A stretch of 64,000 nt of DNA from Microbacterium sp. C5A9 (GCF_022627955.1 NZ_JABXGD010000002.1:186001-250000); one strand, 5' to 3'; counted from the stretch's first letter, positions 25,672-35,036 are shown. A program made the numbers and translations. The notes: generated from the letters alone by a model not told the origin.

Positions 25672-27024
25672 ATGGCCCTTCGCTCTGCGCTCGAATCCGC
25701 GCGGGATGCCCTGAGCGGCACCCTCATCCTCCCCGGTGACGACACCTTCGACAGGGCGCGCCGCCCGTGGAACCTGGCGATCGACCAGCATCCGGCGGCC
25801 GTGGCCGCTCCGGCCGATCTGCGTGACCTGCGCACTCTTCTCGAGGCGGCGCGCGACGCGGGTGCGACGCTCGCCGTGCAGCCCACCGGTCATGGCGCCG
25901 ACGGGGACCTGGCCGACGCCGTCATCGTCCGCATGGCGGCGTTCGACGAGATGTCCGTCGACCTCGGTTCCGGTGTGGTGCGCGTCGGCAGCGGAGTCCG
26001 CTGGGGCGCCGTCGTCGAGGCACTCGAGGGCACCGGCTGGGTCGCTCCGGCCGGCACGAGCCCGGCCGTCGCCGTCGCGGGCTACACCCTGGGCGGCGGT
26101 CATTCCTGGTTCAGTCGCACGGCGGGGCTCGGGTCCGACAACCTCAGGGCCGCGTGGGTGCTGCGGAGCGACGGGACCCACGAGCGGGTCGACGACGAGA
26201 GCGACCCGGATCTGATGTGGGCGCTGCGCGGCGCAGGCGGCATCGTCGGAATCGTGACAGACCTCGAGATCGATCTGGTTCCCGCGCCCACTCTGTGGGG
26301 CACCGAGCTCACCTTCGACGCCGCGGACGCCGGTTCGGTGATGCGGGCGGTCCGAGACATTTCCGCAGCGGCCCCGGCATCGCTCAACCTGTTCGTGAAT
26401 TCGATGCGTATGCCCGATTCTCCTCAGCTTCCCGACGAGATCCGTGGACGCAGCTTCCTCACCGTGCAGGCACTGTCCACGGTCGGAGCCGCCGACGAAC
26501 TGATCGAGCGCGTCAGGCGAGCGGGCACTGTCCATCGTGAGGTATCGGGCGCCACGTCGCCGAAGACCGTCGCGGCGTCGAGCGGTGAACCCACCGAACC
26601 GACGCCGGGCAGGGGCGTGTCTGCCGCGCTCTCATCGCTCGACGATGCGACGATCGACGACCTGTTCCGCTTCCGCGAGCTGCCGGAGCAGTGGCCGATC
26701 ATGGGCATCGACATCCGGATGCTCGGGGGCGCGCTGGACGAACCTCGACGTGCGGGGTTCGCGACGCTTCAGAACGTCGACTGGCTGCTCCACGCGCTGG
26801 TGCCCGTCTTCCCCGGGGTGCCGAGCGAACCGGGCGAGGCCAGTATGGCGGGCTTCCGCGGGGTTCTGGATCACGCGATCGCCCCGCACACGGTCCCGAC
26901 CTTCCTGGGGCCCGGCGAGACTCTCGAGCGCTGCGGCGATCCGGCGGCGCTCGATCGATTGCGCTCCATGAGGACTGCCGCCGACCCGGAATCGCTGATC
27001 CACGCGGGGCGGCTGCCGCGCTGA
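25672..27024 (+). CDS. Berberine-bridge-type FAD-binding oxidoreductase
   Basis: 450 aa. A PCMH-type FAD domain is seen from the N-terminus (AVAAPADLRDLRTLLEAARDAG, PTGHGAD and the pyrophosphate loop GYTLGGGHSWFSRTAGLGSDNL), with WALRGAGGIVGIVTDLEIDL closing it. In berberine-bridge enzymes the His of the first motif and a Cys near GYTLGG often bind FAD covalently; here His is present in GHGAD and no Cys precedes the glycine loop, so single attachment is likely. Members oxidise sugars or alkaloids. Substrate unknown. Ends 2 bases from the convergent regulator gene. Confidence 0.85.
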   Translation: MALRSALESARDALSGTLILPGDDTFDRARRPWNLAIDQHPAAVAAPADLRDLRTLLEAARDAGATLAVQPTGHGADGDLADAVIVRMAAFDEMSVDLGSGVVRVGSGVRWGAVVEALEGTGWVAPAGTSPAVAVAGYTLGGGHSWFSRTAGLGSDNLRAAWVLRSDGTHERVDDESDPDLMWALRGAGGIVGIVTDLEIDLVPAPTLWGTELTFDAADAGSVMRAVRDISAAAPASLNLFVNSMRMPDSPQLPDEIRGRSFLTVQALSTVGAADELIERVRRAGTVHREVSGATSPKTVAASSGEPTEPTPGRGVSAALSSLDDATIDDLFRFRELPEQWPIMGIDIRMLGGALDEPRRAGFATLQNVDWLLHALVPVFPGVPSEPGEASMAGFRGVLDHAIAPHTVPTFLGPGETLERCGDPAALDRLRSMRTAADPESLIHAGRLPR

Positions 27025-27026
27025 CG

Positions 27027-27725
27027 TCAGTCGTCTGCGCCTGCGCGTCGCGTCCAGCGGTACTCCGTCTCGGGGCGTCCTCGTGCGCCGTAGCGGGCGC
27101 TGCGGGTGATGATGCCCGACTCGGTGAGATGCTCCAGATACCTCCGCACGGACACCCGTGACATCCCGAGCCGCGCGGCCGCTTCGGTCGCCGACACGGC
27201 GGTGCCGGATGAACGCAGCTCGGCGGTCACCTTCTGCAGCGTCGCGGCCGACAGCCCCTTCGGAATCGGGATCGTCCCTGTCGTGCGTCCGAGAAGCGCG
27301 TCGATCTCGGACTGGGTCGCCTCGCCTGCCGTCGACCGTGCCTGGTCACGGTACGTGCGATACGCGGTGAGTCGCTCGTGGAACACCGCGAAGGGGAACG
27401 GCTTGACGAGGTACTGGTACACGCCCAGGGCAGCCATCTGCCTGACGGCGTCCGCATCGCGCACACCGGTGATCGCGATCACGTCCACAGCCGCGGCGCG
27501 GGAGCGGAGCCCGCGGAGCACATCGATGCCCGAGCCGTCGGGCATCGTGATGTCGAGGAGGACGAGATCGAACGCCTCGTCGTACGGCTGCTCGAGCACG
27601 GCGGTGAGCGCGGCCCGGGCACCGGTGCACACCCCGCCGACGACGAAGCCGTCGATCCTCTCGAGATACGAGCGGTGGAGCTCGAGCGTCAGTGCGTCGT
27701 CGTCGACGATCAGGGTGCGGATCAT
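27027..27725 (-). CDS. CitB/DcuR-family response regulator
   Basis: 232 aa. The receiver domain has DDD at residues 8-10, the phosphorylated Asp in LVLLDITMPDGSGIDVL and Lys in YLVKPFPF. The C-terminal half carries a winged helix AAARLGMSRVSVRRYLEHL, as in CitB/DcuR regulators of citrate or C4-dicarboxylate uptake. It overlaps the sensor kinase gene by 4 bases. The divergent DctA-type carrier gene is the likely target. Confidence 0.9.
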   Translation of the reverse strand: MIRTLIVDDDALTLELHRSYLERIDGFVVGGVCTGARAALTAVLEQPYDEAFDLVLLDITMPDGSGIDVLRGLRSRAAAVDVIAITGVRDADAVRQMAALGVYQYLVKPFPFAVFHERLTAYRTYRDQARSTAGEATQSEIDALLGRTTGTIPIPKGLSAATLQKVTAELRSSGTAVSATEAAARLGMSRVSVRRYLEHLTESGIITRSARYGARGRPETEYRWTRRAGADD

Positions 27726-29002
27726 GGGGTCCTTCGTCCTCTCGTCGGCGGGAGGACGACGGTGAACGTGGTGGGGTGAGCGGAGAGGTCCACGGTACCG
27801 CCCGCGCCGACCACCACCGCTCTGACGAGCGCGAGGCCGACACCTCGGCCCTGTGCCCCTGCCGGCTTCGTCGAGAATCCTCGGGTGAAGACACGCTCGT
27901 GCAACTCGGAGGGGATGCCGTCGCCGCCATCCGACACTTCGAGGACGATTCCGCCATCGTCCGAGGGGCGCAGAGAGACCTCGACCCAGCGCTCGGTGCC
28001 GGTGGCCGCGGCATCCATGGCGTTGTCGATCAGGTTGCCGAGCACGGCGACGCTGTCGACGGGGGAGAGGGGGGAGGCAGGCGTGTCAGGGTCGATGCGG
28101 ACCCGCCAGTCGATCCCGCGCTCCCTGGCCTGCGACGCCTTGCCGAGAAGCAGCGCGCCGACGGCGGGGTCGCCCGCCTGCCGTGCGGTGACCTGATCGA
28201 CGAGTGACTGGCTCTGGCGCGAGGTCTCGGTCAGGATCTCGATCGCCTCGTCGTTGCGTCCCAGCTCGAGAAGGGCGACCGCCGTGTGCATGCGGTTCCC
28301 GTGCTCGTGCGTCTGAGCGCGCAGCGCATCGCCCAGGGTGCGCAGCGACTCGTAGGAGGACACGGCATCTCTCACCTGGCCGGGTGGGAGATCTCCCGCG
28401 ATGCCGCGGGTGAACCGCCGAGCGATCCACGCGCCGAGAGCGCCGAGGGCCACGAGTCCGACGGTGATGCCGATCGAGAGCGGCAGTCGGCGCACGAGGG
28501 TCTCGGAGATGGATTCGATCGTCACACCGGACGACACCCAGCCGAGCAGTTCGCCGTCTGAGGCGACCACCGGCACGATGGTTCGGACCGACGGGCCCAG
28601 GGTGCCGGTGAAGACCTCGGTGAGCGTGCGCGGCGCATCGGGGATGGTGCCGAGGTACGCTCCGCCGATCTGATCGACGTCGGGGTGCGTGAGGCGCGTG
28701 CCGTCGGGAGTCATGATCGTCACGAAGTCGAGATCGGCGTCCGCGATCACATCGAGCGCGTAGGGCTCGAGTGCGCGGGTCGCGTCGGCCTGCTCCTCGG
28801 TCGCGAGCGCGTCCATGACGAGAGGGGACGACGCGAGTGTCACCGCGGTGGCCGCCGTCACCCGCTCCGCCTCGGCATGGGTGGCGCGCTGTGCATCCAC
28901 GACGAGGAAGACGGCGACCATGGCGCCGACCACCACTGCGGCGGCCAGGAGCACCAGGAAGACGCGAGACGCCGTGCTCCTCGTGTCGCGCGCGTGTCTC
29001 AT
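27722..29002 (-). CDS. CitA/DcuS-family sensor histidine kinase
   Basis: 426 aa from the ATG at 29002 (MRHARDTRSTAS), preceded by AAAGGAC. Two membrane segments (about residues 15-37 and 185-207) bracket an extracytoplasmic PAS-like domain with VTIMTPDGTRLTHPD, which in this family binds citrate, malate or fumarate. The DHp region is THEHGNRMHTAVALLELGR, with the phosphorylated His in HEHGN, and the ATPase core has NLIDNAMDA and GRGVGLALVRAV. There is no obvious cytoplasmic PAS domain between the second helix and the DHp, shorter than classical DcuS. Confidence 0.92.
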   Translation of the reverse strand: MRHARDTRSTASRVFLVLLAAAVVVGAMVAVFLVVDAQRATHAEAERVTAATAVTLASSPLVMDALATEEQADATRALEPYALDVIADADLDFVTIMTPDGTRLTHPDVDQIGGAYLGTIPDAPRTLTEVFTGTLGPSVRTIVPVVASDGELLGWVSSGVTIESISETLVRRLPLSIGITVGLVALGALGAWIARRFTRGIAGDLPPGQVRDAVSSYESLRTLGDALRAQTHEHGNRMHTAVALLELGRNDEAIEILTETSRQSQSLVDQVTARQAGDPAVGALLLGKASQARERGIDWRVRIDPDTPASPLSPVDSVAVLGNLIDNAMDAAATGTERWVEVSLRPSDDGGIVLEVSDGGDGIPSELHERVFTRGFSTKPAGAQGRGVGLALVRAVVVGAGGTVDLSAHPTTFTVVLPPTRGRRTP

Positions 29003-29162
29003 CGCGTCCTTTCGATCGTCGGTGATCGCGGAGTCCGGATATCGGTGGCGACCAATACGACCACAAATGGTGCTGCCGGAGGAAGTCCGCGACGGTGAGC
29101 TTACCGAAGGCGAGGGAGCCTGCGGGCATGAGACGACGACGTTCATGATCAAGGAGGAAAAC

Positions 29163-30602
29163 ATGGCCATCACGACAGGGTTCTCGCTTCCCGGTTTCCA
29201 CTGGCGGCGAGGCAAGCAGGCCTGGGACCGGCACACCTGGCTGTACGTGTCGGTGATCATCGCCGTCGTGCTCGGCGCGGCGGTCGGTCTGATCTGGCCC
29301 GAGGTCGGTCAGAGCCTCGAGCCGATCGGCAAAGGTTTCGTCTCGCTCATCAAGATGATGATCGCGCCGATCATCTTCTGCACGATCGTCGTCGGCGTGG
29401 GGTCGATCGCGAAGGCGGCGACGGTCGGCAAGATCGGCGGCCTCGCGCTGCTCTACTTCATGGTCATGTCGACGTTCGCGCTCGCGATCGGCCTGGTCGT
29501 CGGCAACATCATCCACCCGGGTGCGGGTCTCGACATGGCGAATGCCAACTACGACACCACCGACACCGAGGCGAAGACGACGACCGAGTTCATCCTCGGG
29601 ATCATCCCGACGACCTTCTTCTCGGCCTTCACCGGTGAGAGCGTCCTCCAGGTGCTCTTCATCGCGCTTCTCGTGGGCTTCGCCCTGCAGGGACTCGGTG
29701 ACAAGGGCGCCCCGATCATGGATGCGGTCAAGAACCTCCAGAAGCTGGTGTTCCGCATCCTCGGCATGATCCTGTGGCTCGCCCCGCTCGGCGCATTCGG
29801 AGCGATCGCGGCAGTCGTGGGCAAGACGGGTGTCGCGGCGATCTGGAGCCTGGGCGTGCTCATGATCGCTTTCTACATCACCTGCTTCCTGTTCATCGTC
29901 GTGGTGCTCGGAACGTTGCTGTTCGCCGTCACCCGGGTGAACATCTTCAGCCTCGTCAAGTACCTGGCCCGCGAATACCTGCTGATCGTCGGCACCTCCT
30001 CGTCGGAATCCGCGCTGCCGCGCCTCATCGCGAAGATGGAGCACATCGGCGTCTCGAAGCCGGTCGTCGGGATCACGGTCCCGACCGGGTACTCGTTCAA
30101 CCTCGACGGGACGGCGATCTACCTGACGATGGCCTCGCTGTTCATCGCCACAGGGATGGGGCAGCCGATGTCGATCGGCGAGCAGATCGGCCTCCTGGTG
30201 TTCATGATCATCGCCAGCAAGGGAGCGGCCGGCGTGACCGGCGCAGGTCTCGCGACGCTCGCGGGCGGCCTCCAGGCCTACCGTCCCGACCTCGTCGACG
30301 GCGTGGGGGTGATCGTCGGGATCGATCGCTTCATGTCCGAGGGACGCGCGCTGACGAACTTCACCGGCAACGCGGTCGCCACGCTGCTCATCGGCACCTG
30401 GACCCGTCAGATCGATCGCGATCGGGTGCAGCAGGTGCTGAGCGGTGCGCTCCCCTTCGAAGAATCGCAGCTCGACGGGGTCGACGAGCACGGGATGGCC
30501 GACGAGCAGAAGGCCGTCGATGTGCAGGGACTCAAGGAGTCCGCACTGGACGAGATGGCGGCGAAGGAGGAGCGGGCGCGCGCACGCGCCGCACAGAACT
30601 GA
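29163..30602 (+). CDS. dctA: C4-dicarboxylate:cation symporter (DctA-type)
   Basis: 479 aa, eight or more membrane segments. The DAACS family signatures are present: the serine-rich hairpin GTSSSESALPRLI and the NLDGTAIYLTMASLFIA helix, plus the ASKGAAGVTGAG loop. It imports succinate, fumarate or malate with cations. The ATG at 29163 follows AAGGAGG. The divergent CitA/CitB-like system suggests that expression responds to external dicarboxylates. The last ~60 residues form a charged cytoplasmic tail. Confidence 0.92.
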   Translation: MAITTGFSLPGFHWRRGKQAWDRHTWLYVSVIIAVVLGAAVGLIWPEVGQSLEPIGKGFVSLIKMMIAPIIFCTIVVGVGSIAKAATVGKIGGLALLYFMVMSTFALAIGLVVGNIIHPGAGLDMANANYDTTDTEAKTTTEFILGIIPTTFFSAFTGESVLQVLFIALLVGFALQGLGDKGAPIMDAVKNLQKLVFRILGMILWLAPLGAFGAIAAVVGKTGVAAIWSLGVLMIAFYITCFLFIVVVLGTLLFAVTRVNIFSLVKYLAREYLLIVGTSSSESALPRLIAKMEHIGVSKPVVGITVPTGYSFNLDGTAIYLTMASLFIATGMGQPMSIGEQIGLLVFMIIASKGAAGVTGAGLATLAGGLQAYRPDLVDGVGVIVGIDRFMSEGRALTNFTGNAVATLLIGTWTRQIDRDRVQQVLSGALPFEESQLDGVDEHGMADEQKAVDVQGLKESALDEMAAKEERARARAAQN

Positions 30603-30620
30603 GCATCAGGGCCGGAAGAG

Positions 30621-30656
30621 GGATGCGGGAGCCGACGGGCGTCGGCTCCCGCATCC
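30621..30656 (+). terminator. Terminator after dctA
   Basis: A perfect 16-base stem (30621-30636 with 30641-30656) with the loop GGGC. It stands between dctA and the convergent DUF5302 gene and may serve both. Confidence 0.8.
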
Positions 30657-30662
30657 GTGCGG

Positions 30663-30839
30663 TCAACCGCTCTTGCGTCGGAACTCGCGCCGCGTCTGCG
30701 GGGCAGGCGCGCCGTGGACGGCGGAGTCGCCGTCCAGGTGGGCCTCACCCTGCCGGTGGTGCGCGTTCTTCTTCTCGAGCGCTTCCTTGAACTTGCGCTT
30801 CATCTCCTCGCTGGAGGAGGCGCCTTCTTCGGTGCTCAT
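30663..30839 (-). CDS. DUF5302 small conserved protein
   Basis: 58 aa. Short, charged protein starting MSTEEGASSSEEMKRKF and ending RREFRRKSG; the KRKFKEALEKKNAHH helix and the basic RRKSG end are the pattern of the actinobacterial DUF5302 family. Function unknown. A TAGGCT hexamer on the minus strand lies 7 bases ahead of the ATG at 30839, indicating leaderless expression. The longer in-frame extension upstream is a shadow of the neighbouring gene. Confidence 0.85.
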   Translation of the reverse strand: MSTEEGASSSEEMKRKFKEALEKKNAHHRQGEAHLDGDSAVHGAPAPQTRREFRRKSG

Positions 30840-30877
30840 GTTCGCCAGCCTAGGGCACGCTTCGGACACGCGGGAGA

Positions 30878-31513
30878 TCACCTCCGCGCCCTGCGGGAGA
30901 CGAGATCGATCACGGCACCCAGGCCGACGGCGATCAGCACCGACACCATGACCGCGACGACCGGGCCACCCGGGACGAGCACCGCGACGACGGCGCCCAC
31001 CGAGGCCTGGTACGCCGCCCACCCGAATGCCGCCACCGTGACCAGGCACAGGTACCGCCCGGCAGGGATGCGGGAGGCGCCGGCGACCAGGTTGACCGCC
31101 AGGCGGGCGAACGGCACGAAACGGGCCGTGAACAGAACCGCGGCCGTGCCCCCGTCGAGGCGACGCCCTGCCCACTCGAGAGCCCGGCGTACACGGGGTG
31201 CTCGCATCCATCGCCAGCGCTCGGTGCCCACAGTGCGGCCGATCAGGTAACACGCCGCGTCGCCGGCAGCCGCCGCGACACCGGCGTAGACGACCACCGC
31301 CCACAGCGGTGGGGCTCCGGTGTCCGATGCGATCGCTCCGAGAGCGGTGACCGCGATCTCGCCGGGCACGATCACGAAGAAGGCGTCGCCGAGCACCAGG
31401 ACGCTCATGACGGTGAGGGCCCAGGGGCCGGTGAGCAGATCGATGGGAACGGGTCCAGACGGGTCGGCGCGGGTCAACGGCAACCACCATAGGGATAGCC
31501 GGTGACGCGTCAT
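30878..31513 (-). CDS. VTT-domain (DedA/SNARE-associated) membrane protein
   Basis: 211 aa if the ATG at 31513 is used; a TTG at 31477 would give 199 aa. Membrane segments carry the DedA-type motifs VLVLGDAFFVIVPGEIAVTALG (acidic pair in the E-rich loop), AACYLIGRTVG, and ARFVPFARLAVNLVAGASRI, matching the F[FI]GRFxPxxRxxxxxxAG signature. DedA proteins are proposed scramblases or flippases for phospholipids or undecaprenyl phosphate. It diverges from the glycosyltransferase gene. The exact start is uncertain because a TATGGT hexamer overlaps the longer version. Confidence 0.85.
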   Translation of the reverse strand: MTRHRLSLWWLPLTRADPSGPVPIDLLTGPWALTVMSVLVLGDAFFVIVPGEIAVTALGAIASDTGAPPLWAVVVYAGVAAAAGDAACYLIGRTVGTERWRWMRAPRVRRALEWAGRRLDGGTAAVLFTARFVPFARLAVNLVAGASRIPAGRYLCLVTVAAFGWAAYQASVGAVVAVLVPGGPVVAVMVSVLIAVGLGAVIDLVSRRARR

Positions 31514-31589
31514 CCAGCATCGGGTGAACTTCTGGTGCTCCCGGGGCTTTTCGCGCATCCGGCCGTGCTGTCGACGGCATCCTGGGCGT

Positions 31590-33530
31590 GTGAGAGTCGC
31601 GATCGTGACAGAGTCCTTCCTTCCGCACATGAACGGTGTCACCGGATCCGTCCTGCAGATCCTGAAGCACCTCGAACGCACGGGGCACGAGGCGCACGTG
31701 ATCGCGCCGCATGCCGACGGGATCCCCGCACACATGCACGGAGCCACGGTGGAAGCGATCCCCAGTCTTCCTCTCCCGGGGTACCGCAACGTCCGCGTGG
31801 GGACCTCACCCGCCTTCCGCGTCGCTGCCTCACTGCATCGCTTCGGTCCCGATGTCGTGCACCTCGCGTCGCCCTTCGCGCTCGGCTGGCGGGGAGCGCT
31901 CGCCGCAGAGCGTCTCGACGTCGCCGCGGTCGCCGCGTATCAGACCGATGTCGCCGCGTACACGGAGAGGTACCGCATCGCCGCGACCACCGGCATCGCG
32001 CAGACGCACATCGCCCGCCTGCATCGACGGTCCACTCTCACGCTCGCACCATCCGCGGAGTCCGCGCGGCAGCTCGCGTCACTCGGCGTCGACCGCGTGC
32101 GCCGGTGGGGGCGTGGAGTGGACGCCGATCGATTCCGGCCCTCGCGGCGGAGCGAGCAGCTTCGGGCAGCCTGGGGTGGAGGCGTCATCGTCGGCTACGT
32201 CGGCCGCCTCGCCCCCGAGAAGCAGGTGGAGGACCTCGCCGTGCTGCGGTCGATCCCCGGTGTGCGTCTGGTGATCGTCGGCGACGGTCCCAGCCGTCCG
32301 AGGCTCCAGGCGATGATGCCGGACGCGGTCTTCCTCGGCCACCTCGACGGAGACGCGCTCGCTGCGGCCACGGCATCCTTCGACGTCTTCGTGCACCCGG
32401 GGGAGAGCGAGACGTTCGGCCAGACCCTGCAGGAGGCGCACGCGAGCGGAGTCCCCGTCGTCGCCACCGGGCGTGGCGGTCCGCTGGACCTCGTGCGGAT
32501 GGGCATCGACGGATGGCTGTACCGTCCGGGCGACCTGGCCGACCTGCGCATGCGCGTCGCCGACCTCGCCGGAGACGGGCGCAAGCGCAGGGCGTTCGGC
32601 GACGCGGGACACCGGGCCGTCCAGGGGCGCAGCTGGTCGAGCGTCTGCGACCAGCTGCTCGGCCACTTCGACGAGGCGCGGACTCTCCGCGCCGTGGACG
32701 CAGGACTCCGCGCGCGGCGCCTGACCCGCCCCGAGATCGCGGCCCCGGTCGACACCCGTCGCTGGCGCCGCTACATCGCGCTGGGCGACTCTCTCACCGA
32801 GGGTCTGTGCGACCCGGCGCCGGACGGAGCCCTGCGCGGATGGGCGGACCGCCTCGCACTTCTGCTCGCCGCCCAGGGCGGTCTGCACTACGCGAACCTC
32901 GCGATCCGATCGAAGAGGGTCAGGGACGTCTGCGAGGTTCAGCTCCCACGCGCCCTTGCGCTGGAGCCCGATCTCGTGTCCATCCTCATCGGCGCGAACG
33001 ACCTCGTGAAGCCGACCGTCGATGTGCCCGCGCTCGCCGCAGAGCTCGAGGAAGCGGTGCGGCGACTCCGTGGCATCGGGGCGGATGTCGTGCTGGTCAC
33101 GCCGTTCCTCCCTCGCCGACGGGCGGCGGCGATCTACACCCGCCGGTTCGCGGCCTTCGCCACAGCGCTCGCGGGCATCGCCGCGCGCACGGGCGCGATC
33201 CTGATCGACACCGATCTGCATCCCTCCCTTCCCGACCGGCCGAACTGGGGGGAGGATCTCGTGCATCTCAGCAGCCGCGGTCACCGCTTCCTCGCGTACC
33301 GGGCGGGCGAGGTGCTGGCCGTCCCGCACGCGGACGCGCTCGGCGCTCTCGACGCCGCATTGCACGAGCACGAGCCGATCGGCGCGGGCCTGTGGTGGCG
33401 GCGGCACGCTCTGCCCTGGGTGTGGCGTCGACTGCACGGTCGCGCTGCGGGCGACGGGCGCAGCGCGAAGCACGACGACTACGTCTTCCTGGGCAGATCC
33501 CCCTCGCGCAGCGGGGCACGGGTGAGCTGA
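31590..33530 (+). CDS. Fusion of a GT4 glycosyltransferase and an SGNH/GDSL hydrolase
   Basis: 646 aa from the GTG at 31590 (MRVAIVTESFLPHMNGVTG). Residues ~1-385 are a GT-B glycosyltransferase like actinobacterial mannosyltransferases (VGYVGRLAPEKQVEDLAVL, and the EX7E motif in GESETFGQTLQEAHASG). Residues ~395-600 are an SGNH hydrolase: GDSL at 399-402 with Ser401, GAND at 468-471 and the DLVH dyad D556/H559. One protein thus could add a sugar and remove or move an acyl group. The C-terminal ~50 residues are basic. Domains are usually separate, so the fusion is notable. Confidence 0.88.
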   Translation: MRVAIVTESFLPHMNGVTGSVLQILKHLERTGHEAHVIAPHADGIPAHMHGATVEAIPSLPLPGYRNVRVGTSPAFRVAASLHRFGPDVVHLASPFALGWRGALAAERLDVAAVAAYQTDVAAYTERYRIAATTGIAQTHIARLHRRSTLTLAPSAESARQLASLGVDRVRRWGRGVDADRFRPSRRSEQLRAAWGGGVIVGYVGRLAPEKQVEDLAVLRSIPGVRLVIVGDGPSRPRLQAMMPDAVFLGHLDGDALAAATASFDVFVHPGESETFGQTLQEAHASGVPVVATGRGGPLDLVRMGIDGWLYRPGDLADLRMRVADLAGDGRKRRAFGDAGHRAVQGRSWSSVCDQLLGHFDEARTLRAVDAGLRARRLTRPEIAAPVDTRRWRRYIALGDSLTEGLCDPAPDGALRGWADRLALLLAAQGGLHYANLAIRSKRVRDVCEVQLPRALALEPDLVSILIGANDLVKPTVDVPALAAELEEAVRRLRGIGADVVLVTPFLPRRRAAAIYTRRFAAFATALAGIAARTGAILIDTDLHPSLPDRPNWGEDLVHLSSRGHRFLAYRAGEVLAVPHADALGALDAALHEHEPIGAGLWWRRHALPWVWRRLHGRAAGDGRSAKHDDYVFLGRSPSRSGARVS

Positions 33531-33606
33531 CACGATTCGGTGCCTGCCCGGTCAGCTCGGGTGGCGCGGGGCGGGGGACCACCTCGCCCGTGCGACGCGC
33601 GTCCGA

Positions 33607-34917
33607 TCAGCGGCGTCCCATGCCGTGGTACGTCCAGCCGGCGGCCCGCCAGGCGGCGGCGTCGAGGCAGTTCCGGCCGTCGACGATGACACGCCCTGCG
33701 ACGAGTGACCCGGCGTGCTCGGGCGTCATCTCGCGACGGTACAGGTCCCACTCCGTGACGATCACCACGGCGTCGGCGTCGCGGAGCGCGTCGTCGCGCT
33801 CGGTCGCGTATCCGAGCTGGGGATGCGCCGCCGCGGCGTTGTCGAGGGCCGCGGGGTCGGTGACGATCACGTCCGCGCCGAGGCCGCGCAACCGTACAGC
33901 GACGTCGAGGGCGGGGGAGTCGCGGATGTCGTCGCTGAAGGGCTTGAACGCGGCGCCGAGCACCGCGATGCGCCGTCCGAACACCAGGCCGCCGAGGGCG
34001 TCCACCACGAGCTGCACGGCTCTGTCGCGTCGTCGGAGGTTGATCGAGTCGACCTCGCGGAGGAACCCCACGGCCTCTCCGCGTCCGAGCTCCTCGGCGC
34101 GGGCCGCGAACGCGCGGATGTCCTTCGGGAGGCAGCCGCCGCCGAACCCGATGCCAGATCCCAGATAGCGGCGTCCGATGCGGGTGTCGTGTCCGAGTGC
34201 ATCCGCGAGGAGTGCGACGTCGGCGCCTGCCGCCTCGGCGATCTCGGCCATCGCGTTGATGAACGAGATCTTGGTGGCGAGGAAGGCGTTCGCCGCGCCC
34301 TTGACAAGCTCGGCCGTCGCCAGATCCGTCACGAGGAACGGCGTGCCGGCCTCCACTGCGGGGCGATACGCCTCGTGCAGCGCAGCGGTTGCCCGCTCGC
34401 CGTCGGCGCCCGACGGCACGCCCACCACGAGGCGATCGGGCGAGATCGTGTCATGCACGGCCCACCCCTCGCGGAGGAACTCGGGGTTCCACACCAGGGT
34501 CGCGCCGGTGTCGGCGACGACCGAGCCGAGTCGCTCGGCCGTCCCCACGGGCACGGTGGATTTCCCGGCGACCACGTCCCCCGGGCTCAGGTGGGGGAGC
34601 AGCGCGGCCACTGCGGCGTCGACGAACCGCAGATCTGCGCTGTGTCCGCCCGGGATCTGCGGGGTTCCGACGGCGATGAAGTGGATCGCCGCCCCGGCCG
34701 CGTCAGACATCTCGGTGCTGAATCGCAGGCGCCCGGACGCGAGGCCCTCCTGCAGGAGCTCGCCGAGCTCCGGCTCGAAGAACGGCGCGGTGCCGCTCGC
34801 CAGCGCGGCGACCTTCTGCGCGTCGACGTCGATCCCGATGACGTCGTGTCCGATCGAGGCCATCGCTGCGGCGTGCACGGCACCGAGGTACCCGCACCCG
34901 ATCACTGACATGCGCAT
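33607..34917 (-). CDS. ugd: UDP-glucose 6-dehydrogenase
   Basis: 436 aa from the ATG at 34917 (MRMSVIGCGYLGAVHAA). It oxidises UDP-glucose to UDP-glucuronate with two NAD. The Rossmann motif GCGYLG is at residues 7-12, the catalytic Cys is in GGGCLPKD, and the lysine in the FLATKISFINAMAE helix region and the DIRDSPALDV segment are conserved. UDP-glucuronate feeds surface polymers, which fits the adjacent glycosyltransferase-hydrolase fusion gene facing it. A perfect palindrome sits immediately before the start codon. Confidence 0.93.
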   Translation of the reverse strand: MRMSVIGCGYLGAVHAAAMASIGHDVIGIDVDAQKVAALASGTAPFFEPELGELLQEGLASGRLRFSTEMSDAAGAAIHFIAVGTPQIPGGHSADLRFVDAAVAALLPHLSPGDVVAGKSTVPVGTAERLGSVVADTGATLVWNPEFLREGWAVHDTISPDRLVVGVPSGADGERATAALHEAYRPAVEAGTPFLVTDLATAELVKGAANAFLATKISFINAMAEIAEAAGADVALLADALGHDTRIGRRYLGSGIGFGGGCLPKDIRAFAARAEELGRGEAVGFLREVDSINLRRRDRAVQLVVDALGGLVFGRRIAVLGAAFKPFSDDIRDSPALDVAVRLRGLGADVIVTDPAALDNAAAAHPQLGYATERDDALRDADAVVIVTEWDLYRREMTPEHAGSLVAGRVIVDGRNCLDAAAWRAAGWTYHGMGRR

Positions 34918-34931
34918 GGTGTCAGGACACC
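34918..34931 (-). promoter_or_regulatory. Palindrome abutting the UDP-glucose dehydrogenase start
   Basis: GGTGTCAGGACACC (6-base arms, 2-base centre) ends exactly at the start codon of the reverse-strand gene. Read on the minus strand it contains TGTCCT six bases before the ATG, so it may overlap the -10 of a leaderless message and act as an operator. Confidence 0.4.
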
Positions 34932-35036
34932 GGATGCTCCTCACGCGCCGGCGTCCGGCCGGTGAACGCCGCGTGGCCGTGGCGTGACCGAACACCCGGA
35001 TGGCGCGATCGCGGGGGGATTCTGTGGCGCCGCTGG

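Noticed and set aside
29060..29071. ACCACAAATGGT palindrome upstream of dctA
   Set aside because: Only 4-base arms; could be chance, although it lies in the divergent CitAB/dctA promoter region.
28086..30491. 801-codon minus-strand open frame
   Set aside because: Shadow of dctA and the kinase gene in another frame; composition dominated by Asp, Arg and His.
33524..33558. 8-base inverted repeat (GAGCTGAC/GTCAGCTC) at the end of the fusion gene
   Set aside because: Weak, 19-base loop and overlapping the stop codon; not convincing as a terminator.
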